In this document: positions 8,947-16,938 of the stretch, one piece after another
How positions within the stretch are numbered: position 1 is the stretch's first letter
How the letters are laid out: each line of letters begins with the position of its first letter
Source of the DNA: Candidatus Saccharimonadota bacterium
GTDB taxonomy: Bacteria > Patescibacteriota > Saccharimonadia > Saccharimonadales > Saccharimonadaceae
Assembly (NCBI GenBank): GCA_017619315.1
Contig: JAFZSN010000004.1
Location: 1 to 64,000 of the forward strand
Length of the DNA stretch: 64,000 nucleotides
Direction: 5' to 3'
Notes under the pieces: model-generated
What the model was told of the DNA's origin: nothing
The model's database searches: none
Seen by the model: only the letters and a program-made list of their open reading frames with translations
Position numbers and translations under genes: made by a program

Positions 8947-9432
8947 ATGTTCACCCTAATAGCATGCGTCGGCAAAAACAACGAAATCGGGAAAAAAGGC
9001 GAGCTCGTCTTTAACATCAAAAAAGACATGGAGTTTTTCACAAGAACCACTTTGAGCCACCCCGTCGTCATGGGGTATAACACTTGGCTCTCCCTACCAA
9101 AAAAGCTAAAAAATCGCAAAAATATCGTCATTTCTTACGAAGACTTCGCTGGTCCCGACGAAGTAATTACAAATCTAGACGAATTTATTAAAAAACACGA
9201 ATTATCCGATAAAGAATACTTCATCATCGGTGGCGGCATGATCTATAAGAGGTTTCTACCGCACGCCAACTCAATCTATCTAACAGAAGTAGACGCCACA
9301 GTGCCCGACGCCGACGTGTTTTTCCCTGAATTTGACAAAACAGCTTACAAGAGAACGATCATTGAAGAAGGCACCGGAGGCCCACTGAAATACTCAATCG
9401 TAAACTACACCAAGAAAAAGGAGGTAAAATGA
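8947..9432 (+). CDS. folA: Dihydrofolate reductase
   Basis: The protein has 161 aa, the normal DHFR length. It reduces dihydrofolate (the by-product of ThyA) with NADPH. The opening block ACVGKNNEIGKKGEL, the acidic active-site region NIKKDMEFF, the cofactor segment VVMGYNTW (canonical MGRKTW, Arg replaced by Tyr) and the IIGGGMIY glycine motif are all present. The ATG lies 2 nt after the thyA stop and the stop overlaps glyA by 4 bases (ATGA), showing a single translationally coupled operon. Confidence 0.9.
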   Translation: MFTLIACVGKNNEIGKKGELVFNIKKDMEFFTRTTLSHPVVMGYNTWLSLPKKLKNRKNIVISYEDFAGPDEVITNLDEFIKKHELSDKEYFIIGGGMIYKRFLPHANSIYLTEVDATVPDADVFFPEFDKTAYKRTIIEEGTGGPLKYSIVNYTKKKEVK

Positions 9433-10784
9433 AAGACATAGTATTTAACCTAATCGACCAGGAGAAAATCCGCCAGAGAGACGGTCTCGAGCTCATCCCA
9501 AGCGAAAACTACGTCTCAAAAGACGTTTTGAAAGCTATGGGGTCAGTTTTGACCAACAAATATTCCGAAGGCTACCCCAGTTTCGAAGGTATTACCGACT
9601 GGGACGAATCCGAAATTGCTCAAAAAATCCTCCCGAATTACCGCTATTATGGGGGGCAGACCAACGTCGACCGCATCGAACGCCTCGCCATCTCACGCGC
9701 CTGCAAACTGTTTCATGCCGATCACGCCAACGTCCAGCCTCACTCTGGCGCCAACGCCAACGAAGCCGTCTACTACGCCTGGTGCAATCCTGGCGACAAA
9801 ATCCTCGCCATGTCCCTCCCCGCCGGCGGCCATCTCACCCACGGCTCCCCCGTTACACGCTCAGCCAAAATCTACAAATTTATCGGCTACGGCGTAACAG
9901 ATGAAGGGGACATTGATTACGAAGAATTAGAGAAAAAAGCCCTCGAGGAGCAACCAAAAATCATCCTGATCGGCTACTCTGCTTTCATGAAAATCCCTGA
10001 TTTTGACCGCGTCGCACGTATCGCCGCCAAAATCCCCGATTGCCTCCTCATGGCCGACATGGCCCACGTCGCCGGCCTTATCGCCGGAGGAGTGCACGAA
10101 AATCCCCTAGATCACGGCTTCCACGTCATGACCACCACCACCCATAAAACCCTCCGTGGCCCCCGTGGCGGTTTGATCCTCAGTAAAGGTAAAGTGTCTT
10201 CACCTCTGAAGCGTCCAGATCACACCCTAGAAAACATCCCAACCCTAATTGACCGCTCCGTCTTCCCTGGCACCCAAGGCGGCCCTCTAGAGCACGTCAT
10301 CGCCGCCAAAGCTGTCGCTTTCGGCGAAGCACTGCAGCCAGAATTCAAGGAATACGCTAAAAACATCGTCAAAAACGCCAAAACCCTAGCCGAAGAACTC
10401 ATCAAATCTGACTTCGTTCTCCAAGGGGACGGCACCGAAAATCACCTCATTCTAGTAAACGTCAAAGAAAGCTACGGCATAGACGGCAAAATGTACGAAA
10501 AAGCCCTCGATCACGCCGGTCTCACCCTAAACGCCAACGCTCTCCCAACCGACGATTCCGCCGCCTTCCGCCCCTCTGGCGTCCGCCTTGGCACTCCTGC
10601 AATCACTTCGCGCGGCATGGGCGAGCCAGAAATGAAAATCCTCGCCAGCTGGATGAAGAAAATCGCCAAAATCTGCAAAGAAGCTGGCACCGAGGACAAC
10701 CTCCCCAAATATTCTGCCGAACTCGAGACCATCAAAAAAGAGGTCAAAGAACTCGCCCTCAAATTCCCCGTCCCGAGCATTTGA
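9429..10784 (+). CDS. glyA: Serine hydroxymethyltransferase
   Basis: The protein has 451 aa. This PLP enzyme converts serine plus THF to glycine plus methylene-THF, the carbon donor for ThyA. Family signatures are LIPSENYVS near the N-terminus, YSEGYPS, PHSGANAN, DMAHVAGLIAGG and the PLP-lysine block TTTTHKTLRGPRGG with Lys240. It is preceded by AAGGAGG inside the end of folA and overlaps it by ATGA. It ends with TGA, evidence that TGA is read as stop here. It is the last gene of the operon, before a bidirectional terminator. Confidence 0.95.
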   Translation: MKDIVFNLIDQEKIRQRDGLELIPSENYVSKDVLKAMGSVLTNKYSEGYPSFEGITDWDESEIAQKILPNYRYYGGQTNVDRIERLAISRACKLFHADHANVQPHSGANANEAVYYAWCNPGDKILAMSLPAGGHLTHGSPVTRSAKIYKFIGYGVTDEGDIDYEELEKKALEEQPKIILIGYSAFMKIPDFDRVARIAAKIPDCLLMADMAHVAGLIAGGVHENPLDHGFHVMTTTTHKTLRGPRGGLILSKGKVSSPLKRPDHTLENIPTLIDRSVFPGTQGGPLEHVIAAKAVAFGEALQPEFKEYAKNIVKNAKTLAEELIKSDFVLQGDGTENHLILVNVKESYGIDGKMYEKALDHAGLTLNANALPTDDSAAFRPSGVRLGTPAITSRGMGEPEMKILASWMKKIAKICKEAGTEDNLPKYSAELETIKKEVKELALKFPVPSI

Positions 10785-10809
10785 ATCGCCCCAGACACCT
10801 AAAAACATG

Positions 10810-10839
10810 AAAAACCGCGACATATCTGCCGCGGTTTTT
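10810..10839. terminator. Bidirectional terminator between glyA and the transglutaminase-like gene
   Basis: Stem AAAAACCGCG / CGCGGTTTTT around ACATATCTGC, with T-runs on both sides, serves two convergent genes. Almost the same sequence recurs at 12405-12434. Confidence 0.8.
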
Positions 10840-10882
10840 ATTGATATAGATTAGGCAAGGTGATTAATTGGGAATATTTACT

Positions 10883-12280
10883 TTATTGTACAATTTTGTA
10901 TTTAATTTTGATCTTACCCTTATACTCACCCTTAAGAGTAATCACCGCTGTGGCCCAACCTTTCTTCTTACAATTACGATACTTAACGCCATAATCAACT
11001 CCGCGGACAAGAACTAGGCCTTTGCTTTTGTCCAACAAGAGGCTCGTAGACATCTTGCTATACTTGTAAGTACGGGCAAACGGGCAAAAACAGACGTCAA
11101 ACGGGCGCACGGCTTTTTTCTTACCAAGTTTATACTTCTTGGTAGATTTAGCTATGCCGCTAATCTTAGTCTTAAAGAAGACAGGCCATTCCTTAAAATC
11201 ATATCTAGTATCGGTAGCTTTTTGTAAATTTTTAGCAAAATAGCCATCCTCGACACCAAGATGAGAATGTGGAAGTTCGTAATCGCTTATAAGAAAATAG
11301 TCATCCCTATAGCTCCTACCTGACTCAGAATCGAGATCATCAAAGGTAACATCGATATGGTACCATTTGTTATTTATTTTGACCCGATTCCATGTATGGT
11401 TAGAGCCTGAAACAATTTCTGCAGCCAAATTTGCACTTGTCCGTTTCGCGAGAGCATTCACGATAGCGCAATAAGCATAGGCATATCCTACACAGACCGC
11501 TTTGCCGTCAAGGAGAGGGCCACACTCATTAAATAATGCATTATACCTAGTGTCACCATCTACCCAAGCAACAAGACCATCTTTGTCATACTCAACACTT
11601 ATGGCCAAATAATCATGGATCCATTTTAGCCTTTGCGGTATCGACAACGACTTCCCATTGGATAAACGAGTAGCTAAAACCTTAGATACGATAGACTCTA
11701 TCCTTTTTTGCACTTTTCCATAATAATCTAAAGCTACCTGACGAGAGCAGACAATCCCAGCCGGCGTACACCAACTCTTCACGCAAATACCCACCAAAGC
11801 GCTACGATAGAACGTATCTCCATCCGGGCCCTTAATCGCACGGGTTTCGGTCGTGCACTCAAAATCGCGTAAATGAAACAGTCCAATTGAATCTTCATTG
11901 ATATTTTCAAGGAAAATATCCAAACGATTGCAATAAAGACGTGTAAAATTGCGCATATTTTGAAAGGAGAGCCATTCACTGTTTTCGTCCACATAAAATG
12001 GGGCTTTTTCGAAAGACCACACAAACCTATCTTGTGAAACCTTACCTGTTGCCAATTCTTTATAAACCGACAAAAGGTCATAACATAATGCCTTTTTCAT
12101 ATCTCCGTTCTGAAGCGTAGTTTTAACGTTAAAATCAGCATAACGATACGAAAATGGCTCAATTTTAGGATTTACACCATCTTGGGCCCGTACTACTAAA
12201 ACGCAAGAAATGAGACTCACCACAAATACTACCAAAACGAACAAAACTCCCAGTAAACTTTTTCTTAAACCACAAAACAA
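10883..12280 (-). CDS. Secreted transglutaminase-like (Cys-His-Asp) protein
   Basis: The protein has 465 aa from the proposed TTG start at 12280. That start is chosen because AAAGGTGGTGA sits 5 nt upstream and the protein then opens with a clean signal sequence (LRKSLLGVLFVLVVFVV, cleavage near VRAQ). The frame also stays open to a TTG at 12322, which lacks a ribosome site. A transglutaminase/protease-like core is visible in the middle: GKAVCVGYAYAYC (Cys263), GSNHTWNRV (His295) and WYHIDVTFDD (Asp310). About 90 C-terminal residues form a Lys/Gly/Tyr-rich beta-like tail (KLGKKKAV, GEYKGKIKIKY) that looks Ig-like. The family includes secreted proteases and cross-linkers; the substrate is unknown. 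The region before the core is Cys-rich, suggesting extracellular disulfides. Confidence 0.75.
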   Translation of the reverse strand: MFCGLRKSLLGVLFVLVVFVVSLISCVLVVRAQDGVNPKIEPFSYRYADFNVKTTLQNGDMKKALCYDLLSVYKELATGKVSQDRFVWSFEKAPFYVDENSEWLSFQNMRNFTRLYCNRLDIFLENINEDSIGLFHLRDFECTTETRAIKGPDGDTFYRSALVGICVKSWCTPAGIVCSRQVALDYYGKVQKRIESIVSKVLATRLSNGKSLSIPQRLKWIHDYLAISVEYDKDGLVAWVDGDTRYNALFNECGPLLDGKAVCVGYAYAYCAIVNALAKRTSANLAAEIVSGSNHTWNRVKINNKWYHIDVTFDDLDSESGRSYRDDYFLISDYELPHSHLGVEDGYFAKNLQKATDTRYDFKEWPVFFKTKISGIAKSTKKYKLGKKKAVRPFDVCFCPFARTYKYSKMSTSLLLDKSKGLVLVRGVDYGVKYRNCKKKGWATAVITLKGEYKGKIKIKYKIVQ

Positions 12281-12404
12281 ATTAATCACCACCTTTGTAA
12301 TATTCTTAGGTTTAAAAACCAATTTATCAAAACCTACGCAATAATTATAACATAATTTTGAGATTTTTCAAAAGAAGACAAGACGCGTAGACATTGAAAA
12401 TAGA

Positions 12405-12434
12405 AAAAACCGCGACATTTCTGCCGCGGTTTTA
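12405..12434 (-). terminator. Terminator after the 39-aa membrane peptide gene
   Basis: Stem AAAACCGCG / CGCGGTTTT around ACATTTCTGC, near-identical to 10810-10839 (25 of 26 core bases). It lies just downstream of the small minus-strand gene. Confidence 0.7.
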
Positions 12435-12447
12435 CGATTACCCAGGG

Positions 12448-12567
12448 TTAATCCTCTTCTGACACTTCTACAGAAGAAAGTGACAATACGAAGATATCTG
12501 TAAATCCAAATAATAGGATAATTACAGCCATTACAGCTAAAACCTTTTTAATCGTTTTCTTTTTCAT
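12448..12567 (-). CDS. Small single-pass membrane peptide
   Basis: A 39-aa product starts at 12567 behind GGGGGTAG. It has a basic start (KKKTIKK), one hydrophobic helix (VLAVMAVIILLFGFTDIFVLSL) and an acidic end (EVSEED). It has its own terminator and an extended -10 (TGGTATAAT) near 12666-12674 with a ~100-nt leader. That leader holds a 9-codon ORF with its own strong ribosome site. Function is unknown; the size, charge pattern and orientation are compatible with a signal-peptide-like peptide, a hydrophobic regulator or a toxin-like peptide. No antitoxin partner is recognised. Confidence 0.5.
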   Translation of the reverse strand: MKKKTIKKVLAVMAVIILLFGFTDIFVLSLSSVEVSEED

Positions 12568-12590
12568 TTTTACTACCCCCTTATGAAAAA

Positions 12591-12620
12591 CTACAAAGTG
12601 CTTAACCTTCTCGCTATCAT
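12591..12620 (-). CDS. Candidate 9-codon leader ORF
   Basis: On the minus strand GAGGGGGTGTT is followed directly by an ATG at 12620 and the short frame MIARRLSTL ending in TAG, about 25 nt before the next gene. It could be a translated leader that controls the 39-aa membrane peptide, or chance. Confidence 0.3.
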   Translation of the reverse strand: MIARRLSTL

Positions 12621-12731
12621 AACACCCCCTCATAATACGAACGACTCTGAGAAATTACTCCCTCCATTATACCAAAAACCAAGCTTCGCGGAAAGAAGTT
12701 TACCTGACAGAACCAGGCCAACGAGAAAAGG

Positions 12732-12760
12732 TTAACAAAAACCAAAAATGATGTTATAAT
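12732..12760 (+). promoter_or_regulatory. Promoter of the 154-aa unknown gene
   Basis: TTAACA (12732-12737), a 17-nt spacer and TATAAT (12755-12760) with an extended TGT in front. Confidence 0.6.
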
Positions 12761-12794
12761 ATAAAAACAGCTCACGGAGAAAGGGGTGATGGAT

Positions 12795-13259
12795 GTGGGT
12801 GTAATGAGGATTAATTTGGAATCTGGAAAGCAGCCAGAAGACCAGTCCTTAACAGGTTGGATATTCGTGGAAGAAACAGGGGAGTTCTATGGGATCGCCA
12901 AAAAACACTGCGAAGGAGACGACAGAATAAGATTCCTCGCTGGAGTAATCGGAAGCAACGGAAAGAGAAATGGGAAAGGTATTGCATTTTACGAAATGTC
13001 AAATCAACCTAGTAAATACCCGTTACTATACGTTGTCCCCGACTTGAAAAAACCGAAAAAAGGATCCTGGTCAGAATTTTACGATTTCGGAAACTTCAAA
13101 GAAAAAGGAAAAGTACGCATCTCCATCGAAGACGATCTCGAAGCAAAGAGAAAGTTCATCGATATCTTGTTCAGCAAATTGGTCATGGAAATCAATTTCA
13201 ACGCCGAACAAGTAATGGAACTTCAGCAATGTAGAGCAAAAATCAACCTAGCACATTAA
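12795..13259 (+). CDS. Unknown soluble protein
   Basis: The product is about 154 aa. GTG at 12795 is preferred because it is ~8 nt after AAGGGG; ATG at 12789 and ATG at 12804 are alternatives. No family is recognised. It has no membrane segment or signal peptide. The first ~95 residues look beta-rich with Gly/Asn-Gly turns (IGSNGKRNGKGIAFYEM), and the last 50 are helical and acidic. It is a single-gene unit with its own promoter and a strong terminator, a pattern shared by several other unknown genes in this window (6990, 28375, 34230, 37316). Confidence 0.6.
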   Translation: MGVMRINLESGKQPEDQSLTGWIFVEETGEFYGIAKKHCEGDDRIRFLAGVIGSNGKRNGKGIAFYEMSNQPSKYPLLYVVPDLKKPKKGSWSEFYDFGNFKEKGKVRISIEDDLEAKRKFIDILFSKLVMEINFNAEQVMELQQCRAKINLAH

Positions 13260-13272
13260 TTAAAACATCAGC

Positions 13273-13301
13273 AAAAACCGAGCGATAATGCTCGGTTTTT
13301 T
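13273..13301 (+). terminator. Terminator after the 154-aa unknown gene
   Basis: AAAAACCGAGC / GCTCGGTTTTTT stem with loop GATAAT. Confidence 0.85.
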
Positions 13302-13440
13302 ACTGTTGCCTTTTATTTGTTCCATGCCGCTTAATCACCAGCGCTTCACGCGTAGAAACCGGCCCCATCGCGTGATTCTTCTTCGTAGCGCTATCTAGAA
13401 CGTCTCTCGGAATGACTAAATTATATCTAAACGGATCCAT
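13300..13440 (-). CDS. Possible small basic protein downstream of tRNA-Ala
   Basis: A 46-codon frame begins ATG at 13440 (MDPFRYNLVIPRDVLDS...) just after the tRNA on the same strand and ends inside the T-run of the opposite gene's terminator. A GAGG lies ~10 nt upstream. No family is recognised. The longer frame through the tRNA is an artefact. It may be a genuine short cistron co-transcribed with the tRNA, or noise. Confidence 0.3.
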   Translation of the reverse strand: MDPFRYNLVIPRDVLDSATKKNHAMGPVSTREALVIKRHGTNKRQQ

Positions 13441-13465
13441 TTCGCCAGCCTCAAATTCCAAAATT

Positions 13466-13541
13466 TGGTGGAGTGTACGAGATTCAAACTCGTGACCTCT
13501 GCAATGCGAATGCAGCGCTCTATCAACTGAGCTAACACCCC
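13466..13541 (-). tRNA. tRNA-Ala (anticodon CGC)
   Basis: A 76-nt cloverleaf. The acceptor GGGGTGT pairs with ACACTCC and includes the alanine identity pair G3:U70. Anticodon loop TTCGCAT is closed by CTGCA/TGCAG, giving anticodon CGC (reads GCG). The T-arm contains TTTGAATC, and CCA is encoded. A -10 box TATAAT lies at 13552-13557 with a TGG extension, ~10 nt before the mature 5' end. Confidence 0.95.
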
Positions 13542-13551
13542 GTGTCCTATT

Positions 13552-13557
13552 ATTATA
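13552..13557 (-). promoter_or_regulatory. -10 box of tRNA-Ala
   Basis: TATAAT on the minus strand, 10 nt upstream of the tRNA 5' end, with TG extension. Confidence 0.55.
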
Positions 13558-13570
13558 CCATAAAAAGCAC

Positions 13571-13600
13571 AAAAATAAGCCCCTCGCGGGGCTTATTTTT
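13571..13600 (-). terminator. Terminator of the infA-rpsI operon
   Basis: AAAAATAAGCCCC / GGGGCTTATTTTT with loop TCGC, starting at the rpsI stop codon; symmetric and potentially bidirectional. Confidence 0.9.
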
Positions 13601-14000
13601 AACGCTTTGAGAACTGTTCGCGTCTACGAGCAGATCTAAGACCGTATTTCTTGCGCTCTTTCTCGCGTGGATCACGTGATGTAAATCCAGCTTTCTTGAG
13701 CATCGGGCGAAGATCAGGTGCTTCAACCACTAATGCCTTAGAGATAGCGAGCTTGATTGCGTCAACTTGACCAGCCAAGCCACCACCTTTAACTAGGATA
13801 GTGATATCGAACTCTTTTTGCTTGCCTGCAAGAGCTAGCGGATCAGTAATCTCGGCAAGATAAGTCTTGTTATCAGATAGATAAGCAAGAGCTGGCTTAC
13901 CGTTGATCGTAATTTCGCCTTTACCCTTGTAAAGACGAGCGGTTGCCGTTGCAGATTTGCGACGACCAAGCCCGTATGTGTATTTCTTCGTAGCTACCAT
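13599..14000 (-). CDS. rpsI: 30S ribosomal protein S9 (uS9)
   Basis: The protein has 133 aa. S9 sits in the head of the small subunit and its C-terminal tail reaches the P-site tRNA. Signatures are YGLGRRKSATATARLYKGKG at the start, KGGGLAGQVDAIKLAISKAL in the middle and the conserved GLRSARRREQFSKR end with the tRNA-contacting Lys-Arg terminus. Its ATG touches the rplM stop (1-nt overlap), the usual rplM-rpsI pair. It is the last gene of the long minus-strand ribosomal operon and is followed by a strong terminator. Confidence 0.97.
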   Translation of the reverse strand: MVATKKYTYGLGRRKSATATARLYKGKGEITINGKPALAYLSDNKTYLAEITDPLALAGKQKEFDITILVKGGGLAGQVDAIKLAISKALVVEAPDLRPMLKKAGFTSRDPREKERKKYGLRSARRREQFSKR

Positions 14001-14425
14001 TATTTAATCTCCTTCGGGTTTTGTGCAGTGTGAGCATGCTCCAACGTGTCAAATACACGAAGTCTTTTTAGCCTATCTGCAGCTAGTTTATTCTTTGGCA
14101 ACATACCTTTAACGGCAGCGTGGATTACCTTCGAAGGATCTTTTTCGATCACCTCTTCGAGGCGAAGTTCCTTCAAGCCACCCGGGAAACCACTGTGGCG
14201 ATAGTACTTCTTAGCAACAAGCTTATCACCGGTAACCTTAATATTCTTGGCATTCACGACTACAACATAGTCACCATTATCGATATGAGGAGTGTAGGTA
14301 ACCTTGGACTTACCCATTAGCTTGTCAGCAATAACAACAGCCAATTTACCTAGTGGCAAAGTAGAAGCATCGATAATCCACCATTCGCGATTAACTTCAG
14401 AGCCTTTCTGAGAATAAGTTTTCAT
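14000..14425 (-). CDS. rplM: 50S ribosomal protein L13 (uL13)
   Basis: The protein has 141 aa, the normal length. L13 is an early-assembly large-subunit protein. The blocks WWIIDASTLPLGKLAVVIAD, NGDYVVVVNAKNIKVTG, YYRHSGFPGGLKEL and AVKGMLPKNKL are typical. Its ATG and the rplQ stop overlap by 1 nt, and its own stop overlaps the rpsI start, so rplQ-rplM-rpsI is tightly coupled. Confidence 0.97.
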   Translation of the reverse strand: MKTYSQKGSEVNREWWIIDASTLPLGKLAVVIADKLMGKSKVTYTPHIDNGDYVVVVNAKNIKVTGDKLVAKKYYRHSGFPGGLKELRLEEVIEKDPSKVIHAAVKGMLPKNKLAADRLKRLRVFDTLEHAHTAQNPKEIK

Positions 14426-14907
14426 TATTTATCCTCCTTCTTAGCCGACTTTGCAGTCTTTGCGGCAGGCTTAGCGGCCTTAGCAGACTTGGTAGCCTTA
14501 GCATCAGCTTTCTTCGCGGCAGGCTTCTCAACTGGCTTAACGCTGTAATCAATGTCGTCCACAAAGCTAATCGTACCCATCTCAGAATTGTCGCCACGCC
14601 TTGTACCAGCATGCTCAATTCTGAGGTAACCAGAATCGCGCTTGATTTGAGGTGCAATTACATCAACCAAGATGTTAGCAGCCTCAAGATCATTTAGTCT
14701 TGCAATGATTAATCTACGGTTAGCAAGGCCACCCTTTCTCGCCATCGTAATCAACTTTTCAGTCCCACGGCGAATTTCCTTCGCACGTGCCAAAGTCGTT
14801 GTTATAGATTGATATTTGATCAGAGAGCACATTAGCCCCCTCGTTAGCGCCAACCTCTGATCGGTCTTACGGCCAAATTTGCGGCCTTTATATCCGTGTC
14901 GGTGCAT
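14425..14907 (-). CDS. rplQ: 50S ribosomal protein L17 (bL17) with Lys/Ala tail
   Basis: The protein has 160 aa. The N-terminal ~115 residues are L17 (MHRHGYKGRKFGRKTDQRLA, LIKYQSITTTLARAKEIR, GGLANRRL). The remaining ~40 form a low-complexity Lys/Ala tail (AAKKADAKATKSAKAAK) like that on S5. The rpoA-rplQ order is the classic alpha-operon end; the spacing to rpoA is 1 nt. Confidence 0.96.
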   Translation of the reverse strand: MHRHGYKGRKFGRKTDQRLALTRGLMCSLIKYQSITTTLARAKEIRRGTEKLITMARKGGLANRRLIIARLNDLEAANILVDVIAPQIKRDSGYLRIEHAGTRRGDNSEMGTISFVDDIDYSVKPVEKPAAKKADAKATKSAKAAKPAAKTAKSAKKEDK

Positions 14908-14908
14908 T

Positions 14909-15859
14909 TTAAAAATTTAACTCCGTTAACTTTTCTTTAACTTCATCTAGCGCTTTTTGACCGAAACCTTTGAGCTCTTTTAGATCAGTCTCGGAAAGAG
15001 TTACTAGGTCGCGGACAGTCTTAATATCGTTATTAAGAAGTGCGTTAGCTGTTCTTGCTGACAATTCGAGGTCCTCGATGGAAACACTTAGACCAGCATC
15101 ATCATCTTCATCAGTGGTGCCAGGGGCTGGAGCAGATTCGACCGTAGTCTTTCCAGCAAGTGCCTGGTACTGGTTTACTAGTATAGCAGCAGCTTCTTCG
15201 AAAGCTTCTCTTGGGGTGATAGTACCGTCAGTTTCAACAGTCAAAGAAAGTTGTTGCAAATTGGTATCCTGTCCAACACGAGTGTTCTCGACTTTGTACC
15301 GTACTCTTAGAACTGGAGTAAATACAGCGTCAACTGCAATCATGTCAGAGTGTACACGTTCTGCGCTTGAATTCTCAATCGTGAGATAGCCTCTACCGGA
15401 CTCAACGATGAAATGCATCTTAAGCACATATTTTGGATCGTCAATGTGACAAATAACCTGGTGTGGGTTAGCGATTTCAACTTCGGAAGGAAGTTTGATG
15501 TCGCCAGCGATAACTCTTTTGTCGCCATCTTTTTCGGATTGCTTGTCACCCTTGATCTCAAGCGTAAGTTCCACTGGAGAGTCAGTGTGGCTCTTGAAGC
15601 GGATGTTCTTGAGATTAAGCATGATATCTACTAAATCTTCACGAATCCCTGGGATAGCTGCATATTCATGAGTAGAACCTTCGATCGAGAAAGCTGTAAT
15701 AGCAGCACCCTTAATGCTCGAAAGCAAAACTCTACGAAGTGAGTTACCGAGAGTATTACCATAGCCATAGTAAAGTGGCTTAATTATAAACTCTGCCTGA
15801 GTCTCGTTGATATCTTTGACTTCGGCGAGCGTCGCTTCATGGATATTTTTTGTTGTCAT
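14909..15859 (-). CDS. rpoA: RNA polymerase alpha subunit
   Basis: The protein has 316 aa from ATG 15859, set by AAGGAG 9 nt upstream; a longer frame to 15892 overlaps rpsD and is rejected. The alpha dimer nucleates RNA polymerase. The N-terminal domain shows PLYYGYGNTLGNSLRRVLLS and IEGSTHEYAAIPGIREDLVD. The C-terminal domain (ELSARTANALLNNDIKTVRD, LKGFGQKALDEVKEKL) would bind UP elements and regulators. A linker near residues 235-255 is acidic. It lies between rpsD and rplQ as in most bacteria. Confidence 0.97.
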   Translation of the reverse strand: MTTKNIHEATLAEVKDINETQAEFIIKPLYYGYGNTLGNSLRRVLLSSIKGAAITAFSIEGSTHEYAAIPGIREDLVDIMLNLKNIRFKSHTDSPVELTLEIKGDKQSEKDGDKRVIAGDIKLPSEVEIANPHQVICHIDDPKYVLKMHFIVESGRGYLTIENSSAERVHSDMIAVDAVFTPVLRVRYKVENTRVGQDTNLQQLSLTVETDGTITPREAFEEAAAILVNQYQALAGKTTVESAPAPGTTDEDDDAGLSVSIEDLELSARTANALLNNDIKTVRDLVTLSETDLKELKGFGQKALDEVKEKLTELNF

Positions 15860-15872
15860 ATTATTTTTCTCC

Positions 15873-16490
15873 TTAGCGTGAGTAATACTCAACGATTAAT
15901 TGTTCATTAATGCCAGCTTCCGCTTCTTCACGTTTCGGAAGACCAGTAACCTCAATCTTCATTTTCTTAGCGTCGACCTTCAACCAGGACAAAGGCGTAA
16001 CATTCGCCGCCCCGATAACATTCGCAAGATTCTTGAAATATTCAGATTTAGCTGATTTTGGACGAACCTCTAAAACATCACCCGGGTTCAATCTAATTGA
16101 AGGAATGTCAATTCGACGACCGTTTAAAAGAAAATGTCCATGTGAAACTAATTGGCGCGCTTGACGACGAGTCAAAGCAAAACCTGAACGAAATACTACG
16201 TTGTCGGCTCTTCTCTCTAGAAATTCTAGGAGTTTTTCACCGGTCAACCCTTCAGCTTTTTGCGCCTCTCTCATCAATTTAGCGAATTGCTTCTCAAGTA
16301 GCCCGTACATTCTACGAACTTTCTGTTTTTCACGAAGCTGGGTAAGATACAAGCTTCCGCCTCTTACTCTCATATCTCCGTGCTCGCCTGGAATACCAGA
16401 CTTTTTAGCCATAACTTTATGCGCTTTTGGCGCAAGTGCGAAACCTTCGCGACGGCTTTGCTTAACAATAGGAGCAGTATCTCTTGCCAT
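15873..16490 (-). CDS. rpsD: 30S ribosomal protein S4 (uS4), Cys-free
   Basis: The protein has 205 aa. S4 nucleates small-subunit assembly and often represses its own operon. The N-terminal block ARDTAPIVKQSRREGFALA lines up with the zinc-type S4 (canonical ..GPVCRLCRREG..), but all four zinc Cys are replaced. The S4/RNA-binding domain RRADNVVFRSGFALTRRQAR, HGHFLLNGRRIDIPS, is intact. Its ATG overlaps the rpsK stop by 1 nt. A structured leader before rpmJ (17448-17585) is a candidate S4 target. Confidence 0.96.
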   Translation of the reverse strand: MARDTAPIVKQSRREGFALAPKAHKVMAKKSGIPGEHGDMRVRGGSLYLTQLREKQKVRRMYGLLEKQFAKLMREAQKAEGLTGEKLLEFLERRADNVVFRSGFALTRRQARQLVSHGHFLLNGRRIDIPSIRLNPGDVLEVRPKSAKSEYFKNLANVIGAANVTPLSWLKVDAKKMKIEVTGLPKREEAEAGINEQLIVEYYSR

Positions 16491-16930
16491 TACGGTTTCC
16501 TTTCTCCCTTAGGTCGCACGCCACCATGTGCGATAGGGGTTACGTCCGTTATACTATCAATCTTAATGCCAACTGTCGAAATTGCTCTAATTGCTGCATC
16601 CCGACCAAGCCCAATGCCAGAAACAAACACATCAACAGAATTGAGTGCGTGATTCTTCTTAGCAGTTTCAAGTGCTTTTTCTGCGGCTACACCAGCGGCG
16701 AACGCAGTCCCTTTCTTAGAACCACGGAAACCGTTAGCACCAGCAGATGATGCAGAAAGCACACCACCAGCCTTATCGGTCACACTAATAATAGTGTTGT
16801 TGAATGTAGCCTGGATATGCACAGCACCTGCATTAACGATTCTTTTAGCTTTCTTGCTTGCCTTAGACTTTGGAGCCTTAGCTTCCACAGCCTCTGGCGC
16901 AGTTGTATTTGTATTAACTTCTTCTGCCAT
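16490..16930 (-). CDS. rpsK: 30S ribosomal protein S11 (uS11)
   Basis: The protein has 146 aa. The first ~30 residues are an Ala/Glu/Lys-rich extension (EAVEAKAPKSKASKKAKR). Then comes the conserved S11 fold: GAVHIQATFNNTIISVTD, SSAGANGFRGSKKGTAFAAG, and the end DVTPIAHGGVRPKGERKP. S11 lies in the platform of the 30S and helps hold the 3' end of 16S rRNA. It sits 8 nt downstream of rpsM. Confidence 0.96.
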   Translation of the reverse strand: MAEEVNTNTTAPEAVEAKAPKSKASKKAKRIVNAGAVHIQATFNNTIISVTDKAGGVLSASSAGANGFRGSKKGTAFAAGVAAEKALETAKKNHALNSVDVFVSGIGLGRDAAIRAISTVGIKIDSITDVTPIAHGGVRPKGERKP

Positions 16931-16938
16931 ATTACTCC

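Noticed and set aside
12448..13259. Toxin-antitoxin pair made of the 39-aa peptide and the 154-aa protein
   Set aside because: They are divergent with separate promoters and no toxin or antitoxin motif is visible.
13300..13572. 90-aa minus-strand frame across the tRNA (RGVSSVDRALHSHCRGHEFE)
   Set aside because: This is the usual false translation of a tRNA gene; only the part after 13440 is kept as a weak candidate.
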